From Planctomycetia bacterium (lineage in GTDB: Bacteria; Planctomycetota; UBA1135; UBA2386): a stretch of DNA of 35,234 nucleotides. The translations under genes and the position numbers were made by a program. The notes below the pieces were generated by a model. The model ran no database searches and was not told where the DNA came from. It was given only the letters and a program-made list of their open reading frames with translations. This document shows, one piece after another, positions 30,087 to 35,234 of the stretch (positions are counted from its first letter, which is position 1; each line of letters opens with the position of its first letter). The stretch spans positions 1 to 35,234 of the forward strand of contig SXPK01000158.1 of the NCBI GenBank assembly GCA_005776365.1. Direction: 5' to 3'.

Positions 30087-32144
30087 ATGCACCATTCGCA
30101 CCGCTTCGCGCCGCTCGTCGGCGTTCTCTTCGTTTCCTTCGCGCCCGCGCAGCAGTGGACCCCGGTTGCGCCAACCGCGTCGCCAGCCGCGCGCAATAGC
30201 CACGGCATGTCCTACGACGTCGCGCGTGGCGTCGCGGTGACCTTCGGCGGATACGACGGCAACGCCACGATCGCCCTCGGCGACACCTGGGCCTTCGACG
30301 GCGCCAACTGGACACCGCGCACGCCGGCGACTGCTCCCGATGCGCGCTGGGGCCACGGGATGGCATTCGACAGCCGCCGCGCACGCACGGTGTTGTTCGG
30401 CGGCTTCCGTCCAGGCGTCGGCTCGGTCGCCGACATGTGGGAGTTCGATGGCACGAGTTGGACGCAGGTGACGACGGCGAATGCGCCCGCGGGCCGCGCC
30501 TACCACGCGATGGCGTTCGACTCCGTTCGCAATCGCATGGTGGTCTTCGGCGGCCTCGGCAACGCGCTCGCGACGCTCGGCGATACGTGGAGCTTCGACG
30601 GCGTCGATTGGACGCAGGTCACGACTCCAATTACGCCATCACCGCGCCGCGGCGCAGCGATTGCGTTCGATGCCGCGCGCGGCATGTCCGTGCTGTTCGG
30701 CGGCGGTGACGGCACGACGAACTTCAACGATACGTGGACCTTCGACGGTTCGGCGTGGACGCAACGCACGACGACCGCGGCGCCGAGCGCCCGCTGGCAA
30801 GCCGCGGCGACGTTCGACTCGGTGCGCGGACAAATCGTGCTGCACGGCGGCGCCGACGTCGCGTATGCGACCAACTACGGCGACACGTGGGAATGGAACG
30901 ACACGAACTGGGCACAGACGACGACGGGCGGGCCGTCGGCGCGGCACGGGGCGGGGCTTGTGTACGACGGAAGGCGCGGTGCGGCGGTGATGTTCGGAGG
31001 ACGCGCGGCGGGGTTTGGTGGGGATACTTGGGAGCTCCGGTCGCGCCCATCAGGCCGAGCCCTGCGGCTGGGAGCCGACATGCGAATCGAGTTCCCATTT
31101 CACCCGATCATGCATACAGGCAATGGCGCGGCGACGATCGAGTATTGGGTCCGCGCCGACAGTCCGAGGGGACTCACTGACTGGGCGCGATACAACCCCG
31201 GCAGAGAACACAAGAACCTCAGTGTCCGATCTGACGGAGCCATCGGCCACATCTACGCCTGGGCACAGTGGCCGGATGTCTTCACCGCTCCCGGAGTCGT
31301 TGCAGCGGATGGGCAATGGCATCACGTAGCAGTCGTTCGCCATGACAATGGCTCATGGTTCATGTTTGCCAATGGGATCCAGGTCTACAGCCATGGAGCA
31401 ACCACGGGTGTCATTGAGGGAAGCGGGCCTACATGGATCGAATGCCAATCGACGCCGACCAACCTCCCCGGCTGGGACATCGACTGCCTACGCGTCTCAC
31501 GCATCGCCCGCTACACCGGCAACTTCAGTCCGGCTGTTGTCCCAGCCACCGATGCCTTCACTGTGATGCTGGTGCAGTTTGACGAGGGCTTTGGCACGAC
31601 AGTGCATGATGCAGGTCCAGGACTTCAGACTGGCACCATCGTGCCAGTCTTGCCCGGAGCCACACCGTCGTACACGTGGGTCGATGGACTCGGTGGCACT
31701 CAAGCCACCGCCACCTTCACCACCTACGGCACGAGCTGCGACACCACCTTCGGCGCACCCCAGCTCACCACCGCGCCCAACTCCACCCCGCGCCTCGGCC
31801 AAACGCTTCAGCTGCGGCTCTCCAACCTGCCGACCAACTCCTCGCAGTTGCCGTTCGGTTTCTTCGCGACGCACAACGAGTCCGCGATCGGCCTGCCGCT
31901 GCCCTTCTCGATGGCGCGCTACGGCATGAACGCCGACTGCCTGCAATACATCGACCCCGACTCGGGCCTCATGTTCACGCTCGTCAACAACGCCGGCTCC
32001 GCCGATTGGGACCTCGGGATCCCCAACGATCCCGCCCTGCTGCAGCTCGCCGTGTTCTTCCAAGGCCTCGTGCTCGACTGGAACCTCACCACCTCGTTCC
32101 CCGCCGCGTCCACCAACGCTGGCGTCGCAACGATCGGACACTGA
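30087..32144 (+). CDS. Exported Kelch-repeat + LamG/concanavalin-like + conserved C-terminal domain protein
   Basis: Signal MHHSHRFAPLVGVLFVSFAPAQQ; about 6 repeats of 'GDTWxFDGxxWTQxTTxxxPxxRxxHxMAFDxxRxRxVLFGG'; then 'NGAATIEYWVRADSP…GQWHHVAVVRHDNGSWFMFANGIQV' (LamG-like); then 'YGTSC…IPNDP…FFQG' C-terminal domain. Confidence 0.85.
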   Translation: MHHSHRFAPLVGVLFVSFAPAQQWTPVAPTASPAARNSHGMSYDVARGVAVTFGGYDGNATIALGDTWAFDGANWTPRTPATAPDARWGHGMAFDSRRARTVLFGGFRPGVGSVADMWEFDGTSWTQVTTANAPAGRAYHAMAFDSVRNRMVVFGGLGNALATLGDTWSFDGVDWTQVTTPITPSPRRGAAIAFDAARGMSVLFGGGDGTTNFNDTWTFDGSAWTQRTTTAAPSARWQAAATFDSVRGQIVLHGGADVAYATNYGDTWEWNDTNWAQTTTGGPSARHGAGLVYDGRRGAAVMFGGRAAGFGGDTWELRSRPSGRALRLGADMRIEFPFHPIMHTGNGAATIEYWVRADSPRGLTDWARYNPGREHKNLSVRSDGAIGHIYAWAQWPDVFTAPGVVAADGQWHHVAVVRHDNGSWFMFANGIQVYSHGATTGVIEGSGPTWIECQSTPTNLPGWDIDCLRVSRIARYTGNFSPAVVPATDAFTVMLVQFDEGFGTTVHDAGPGLQTGTIVPVLPGATPSYTWVDGLGGTQATATFTTYGTSCDTTFGAPQLTTAPNSTPRLGQTLQLRLSNLPTNSSQLPFGFFATHNESAIGLPLPFSMARYGMNADCLQYIDPDSGLMFTLVNNAGSADWDLGIPNDPALLQLAVFFQGLVLDWNLTTSFPAASTNAGVATIGH
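30230..31040 (+). repeat. Tandem Kelch-type coding repeats, about 51 aa / 150 bp period
   Basis: Repeated DNA such as 'acgtggacctTCGACGG…TGGACGCA…ACGACG…TTCGACTCGGTGCGC…TTCGGCGG' approximately every 150-160 bp. Confidence 0.75.
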
Positions 32145-32252
32145 ACGCGGTCCTCCACGGCGACCGCGCCGCCCGCTGCCGCGATCCCCGGCAGCAGCAA
32201 CCCGCCCCGGCGCGGCGCAATCCGGCATCTCGCCGTATGATCCGCGCCGCGC

Positions 32253-33107
32253 ATGACCGAGCCCACTACGGCGCCCGAACCGACGCAAGCGACCGCCACG
32301 CAGGCCGCCGAGCCGCGCCGCGACTTCATCCTCGCGCGCCACGGCGCGATCGCGCGACTGCGCGCGGTCCGACGCGCGCTGTCGATGGTGCTGGTCACTG
32401 CGCTGACTTGCGTCGCGTGGGGGATCGGCGCGAGCTGCCTGTTCTGGTCGCGCGAACGCCGGCACGGCTGGCGACGCATCCTGATGCGGCAATGGTGCCG
32501 CTTTGGTTGCGTGGCGCTCGGCGTCCGTGTGCGGACTCACGGCGTGCTGCCCAAGGACGCGCAGTATCTCGTCGCCAACCACCTCGGTTACCTCGACATC
32601 CTCGTGCTCGGCAGCCAGGCCAACGCCGCGTTCGTGTCGCGGGCCGACGTCGAGGGATGGCCGGTGATCGGTTGGCTCGCCAAGCAGTTCGACACCGTGT
32701 TCCTCGAACGCAGCAAGAAACGCGACCTGCCGGGCGTGAACGCGGATCTGAAAGAACGGCTCGAACGTGGCGACCTCATTGTGATGTTCCCCGAAGGCAC
32801 GAGTTCATCGGGCGAAGGGCTGCTGCCCTTCCGCTCGCCGCTGCTTGGCCCGCCTGCTGAGCATGGCAGCGCGGTCGCCGCCGCGTGCATCCGCTACGCG
32901 ACCGGCCAGGGCGATCCGGACCAGATGCACTGCGTCGCGTGGTGGGGCGACATGGAGTTCGCGCCGCACGCCTTCGCAATGCTGTCGGTCGCTCGCATCG
33001 ACGCCAACGTCGCGTTCGCTCCCGCCGCGCGCCGGAGTTCGGATCGAAAGCAACTTGCGGCCCAGTTGCAGCAGGACGTGGCGCAGCTGTTCGATCAACT
33101 CCGCTGA
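32253..33107 (+). CDS. 1-acyl-sn-glycerol-3-phosphate acyltransferase (PlsC-like)
   Basis: Acyltransferase motifs ANHLGYLD (HX4D), VFLERSKKRD and MFPEGTSSSGEGLLPFRSPLL. Confidence 0.92.
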   Translation: MTEPTTAPEPTQATATQAAEPRRDFILARHGAIARLRAVRRALSMVLVTALTCVAWGIGASCLFWSRERRHGWRRILMRQWCRFGCVALGVRVRTHGVLPKDAQYLVANHLGYLDILVLGSQANAAFVSRADVEGWPVIGWLAKQFDTVFLERSKKRDLPGVNADLKERLERGDLIVMFPEGTSSSGEGLLPFRSPLLGPPAEHGSAVAAACIRYATGQGDPDQMHCVAWWGDMEFAPHAFAMLSVARIDANVAFAPAARRSSDRKQLAAQLQQDVAQLFDQLR

Positions 33108-33138
33108 CGCGGCACCAGCGCGCGAACCCAACCTCCGC

Positions 33139-33762
33139 ATGGAGCAGCTTGCCGAGTTCCTCGATCGCCTCGCACAGGCGCCCGCATGGCTCGCTTGCGT
33201 CGCCATCCTCCTCGTCGCGCAGTTGAGCGAAGACATCGCCGTCATCGGCGCCGGCCTCGCTGCCGCGGCATCGACGCTGCCGACGATGCTCGCACTCGCC
33301 GCGGCGATCGCGGGCGTCTGGTTGGGCGATCTGCTGCTGTGGTTCGTCGGCCATGGCGCGCGCACGACCAAACTCTCACGCCGCTTTCTGGCGCGCTTCG
33401 TCGATGCCGCCACGGCCGAACGCTGCCGACGCGAACTGCACGACCGCAAGCTCGCATGGATCCTGCTCACCCGCGTGCTGCCTGGATCTCGCGCCCCCAC
33501 CTACGTGCTCGCCGGCGCGATCGGCATTCGGTTCCGTTGGTTTGCGATCGTGACGCTGCTCGCTGTCTTGGTCTGGACGCCGATCGTGTTCTTCGCGGCC
33601 TTCTTGCTCGGCGACGACGTGTGGCAACTCTCGCAACGTGCCGGCGCGACGGCCTGGGCAGCGATCCTCACGCTCCTCGTCCTGTTCATGCTGCGCCGGC
33701 GGCTCGCGCATTGGTTGGGCGGGTGCAAGCACGAAGGCATCCCGCCACGGACGCCGCAATGA
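33139..33762 (+). CDS. DedA/SNARE-associated family membrane protein
   Basis: 'VAQLSEDIAVIGAGLAAAASTLPTMLALAAAIAGVWLGDLLLWFVGHGAR…RVLPGSRAPTYVLAGAIGIRFRWFA' matches the DedA topology and the R-x3-G-x-R motif region. Confidence 0.85.
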   Translation: MEQLAEFLDRLAQAPAWLACVAILLVAQLSEDIAVIGAGLAAAASTLPTMLALAAAIAGVWLGDLLLWFVGHGARTTKLSRRFLARFVDAATAERCRRELHDRKLAWILLTRVLPGSRAPTYVLAGAIGIRFRWFAIVTLLAVLVWTPIVFFAAFLLGDDVWQLSQRAGATAWAAILTLLVLFMLRRRLAHWLGGCKHEGIPPRTPQ

Positions 33763-33817
33763 TCGACGCACACAGGCTCGCCCTTGCCGCGCGCCGCCGC
33801 GCCCTTCTACTCATGCG

Positions 33818-35014
33818 GTGACCAAGCCCGCGCCGTCGCCATACGCAGTCCACTGGGACCTCGACCCAGAGATCGTTTTCCTCAACCACGGCAGCTTTGG
33901 GCTTTGTCCGCGCGTGGTGATCGCGGCGCAGCGCGCCATCCAGGACGAGCTCGAGCGCGAACCGGTTCGGTTCTTGCACCGCCAACTGGAGCCACGTCTC
34001 GACGCCGCGCGCGAAGCCCTGTGCGAAGTCGTCGACTGCGACCCGCAGGATCTGGTCTTCGTCAGAAACGCCACCGAGGGCGTCAACACCGTGCTGCGCT
34101 CCCTGCAGTTCGAGCCTGGCGACGAGTTGTTGACGATCGACCACGAATACAACGCCACGCAGAACGCGATGCGCTTTTGCGCCGAACGCAGCGGCGCGCG
34201 CGTCGTCGTCGCCAACGTGCCGTTTCCGATCCTCGATCCGCGGCAGGTGACCGATGCGCTGCTCGCTGCCGCCACGCCACGCACCAAGCTGGTCGTCATC
34301 GACCACGTCACCAGCCCCACGGGCCTCGTGCTGCCGATCGCGGACATCGTGCGCGCCTTCGAGTCACGCGGCGTCGACACACTGATCGACGGCGCGCACG
34401 GACCGGGCATGATCGCCATGTCGCTGCGGACGCTGGGCGCGGCCTACTACACTGGCAACTGCCACAAGTGGCTCTGCACGCCAAAGGGCTCGGCATTGCT
34501 GTTCGTGCGCAAGGACCGGCAGGCGCAGATCCGTCCGCTCGCGATCAGCCACGCGGCCAACACCACGCGCACGGACCGTCCCTTCTTCTGGCAGGAGTTC
34601 GACTGGACAGGAACCTTCGACCCGTCCCCCGTGTTGGCGATTCCGGCGGCACTCGGATTCTTGCGCGGGCTGATGCCCGGCGGCCTCGAAGGGCTGCAGC
34701 ATCACAATCGCGCGCTCGCGCTCGCGGCGCGAAGGCTCCTGTGCCGCACGCTCGACGTCGAAACCCCCGCGCCGGAGTCGATGATCGGCTGCCTCGCATC
34801 CGTGCCACTGAAGAAGGACCGAATGCTCGCGGGACCAGCGATCCTGCCGCTCGGGCTCGACCCTTTGCACCACGCGCTGATGCAACATCACGGCATCGAG
34901 GTGCCGGTGATGAACTGGCCAAGCCCCGCCGTGCGGCTGATCCGCGTCGCGCCGCAGGCCTACAACTCGATCGAGCAATACGAGGCGCTCTGCGCGGCCT
35001 TGCGCGCGTTTTGA
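33818..35014 (+). CDS. PLP-dependent class V aminotransferase (isopenicillin-N epimerase-like)
   Basis: 'FLNHGSFGLCPRVVIAAQRA…FVRNATEGVNTVLRSL…DHEYNATQNAMR…LIDGAHGPGM…YYTGNCHKWLCTPKGSALLFVRK' (PLP Lys in CHKW). Start GTG. Confidence 0.92.
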   Translation: MTKPAPSPYAVHWDLDPEIVFLNHGSFGLCPRVVIAAQRAIQDELEREPVRFLHRQLEPRLDAAREALCEVVDCDPQDLVFVRNATEGVNTVLRSLQFEPGDELLTIDHEYNATQNAMRFCAERSGARVVVANVPFPILDPRQVTDALLAAATPRTKLVVIDHVTSPTGLVLPIADIVRAFESRGVDTLIDGAHGPGMIAMSLRTLGAAYYTGNCHKWLCTPKGSALLFVRKDRQAQIRPLAISHAANTTRTDRPFFWQEFDWTGTFDPSPVLAIPAALGFLRGLMPGGLEGLQHHNRALALAARRLLCRTLDVETPAPESMIGCLASVPLKKDRMLAGPAILPLGLDPLHHALMQHHGIEVPVMNWPSPAVRLIRVAPQAYNSIEQYEALCAALRAF

Positions 35015-35081
35015 TCCTGAGTTTGCAGGGCGACTTTGCTCAGGCGAAGTTGCCGCCCCCTGGGTTCACCGCGCGGCGCGA

Positions 35082-35107
35082 TCAAACGCCCGTTTGAAAC
35101 GCCCGTT
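35082..35107. promoter_or_regulatory. Candidate TetR-family operator (inverted repeat plus partial direct copy)
   Basis: TCAAACG-CC-CGTTTGA perfect inverted repeat at 35082-35097; second AAACGCCCGTT copy at 35097-35107, 25 nt upstream of the regulator start. Confidence 0.55.
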
Positions 35108-35132
35108 CGTCTCGCTAGGGTGCTTCCCCCCG

Positions 35133-35234
35133 ATGGCGACCGAAGCGACCCAGACCTCCATCCTCGACGCCGCCGAGCGTCTGCTCGCGGACGTTGGCTA
35201 TGCCGCGATGTCTCTGCGCGCAGTGACCCAGGAC
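35133..35234 (+). CDS. TetR/AcrR-family regulator, N-terminal fragment (truncated by window end)
   Basis: MATEATQTSILDAAERLLADVGYAAMSLRAVTQD is the classic TetR HTH N-terminus. Confidence 0.85.
   Translation, partial: MATEATQTSILDAAERLLADVGYAAMSLRAVTQD

Noticed and set aside
29473-30384. Minus-strand ORF with His-rich 'FTSHHVTRDHVTSDHVEAGHHE' that looks metal-binding
   Set aside because: The His-rich segment is only the antisense translation of the 15-bp tandem repeat after the multicopper oxidase gene.
31497-32582. Minus-strand 361-aa ORF spanning the end of the Kelch/LamG gene and the start of plsC
   Set aside because: Glycine/arginine-rich shadow crossing two well-supported + strand genes.
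1-35234. CRISPR arrays, rRNA genes, IS elements/transposases, prophage genes or known defence systems
   Set aside because: Looked for regularly spaced direct repeats, transposase motifs and phage genes on both strands; none could be supported.

Overview
This is a 35.2 kb, high-GC, densely coding window. Its gene content looks Planctomycetota-like: large Ser/Thr kinases fused to sensor modules, and exported proteins sharing an unusual C-terminal domain. Taxonomy is inferred from gene content only.

Gene order:
- TerC-like C-terminal fragment; two lipoproteins; MGMT/Ogt; radical SAM/SPASM protein (-); NAD-dependent epimerase; small coiled-coil protein and GT4 glycosyltransferase (-).
- Exported repeat protein with a conserved C-terminal domain (-); small membrane protein; His-rich outer-membrane beta-barrel protein plus His/Cys-rich small protein (-).
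- Ser/Thr kinase fused to a periplasmic binding protein domain; remnant of the same C-terminal domain; Ser/Thr kinase fused to FG-GAP repeats (-).
- Thioredoxin-fold protein split by an in-frame UGA (-); tRNA-Val (-); Ser/Thr kinase fused to an FGE-sulfatase domain (-).
- SLC13/DASS permease (-); SGNH-like exported protein; multicopper oxidase; Kelch/LamG exported protein; PlsC; DedA; class V aminotransferase; TetR-type regulator (truncated by the window end).

The standout observation is at 19015-19956 (-). Two ORF-track pieces lie in one frame and are separated only by TGA, at exactly the first Cys position of a thioredoxin CGPC motif (…SYAH-U-GPC…). A near-perfect GC-rich hairpin follows 17 nt after the UGA, matching the expected geometry of a bacterial SECIS element. 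This is a strong candidate selenoprotein that standard gene callers would split or truncate.
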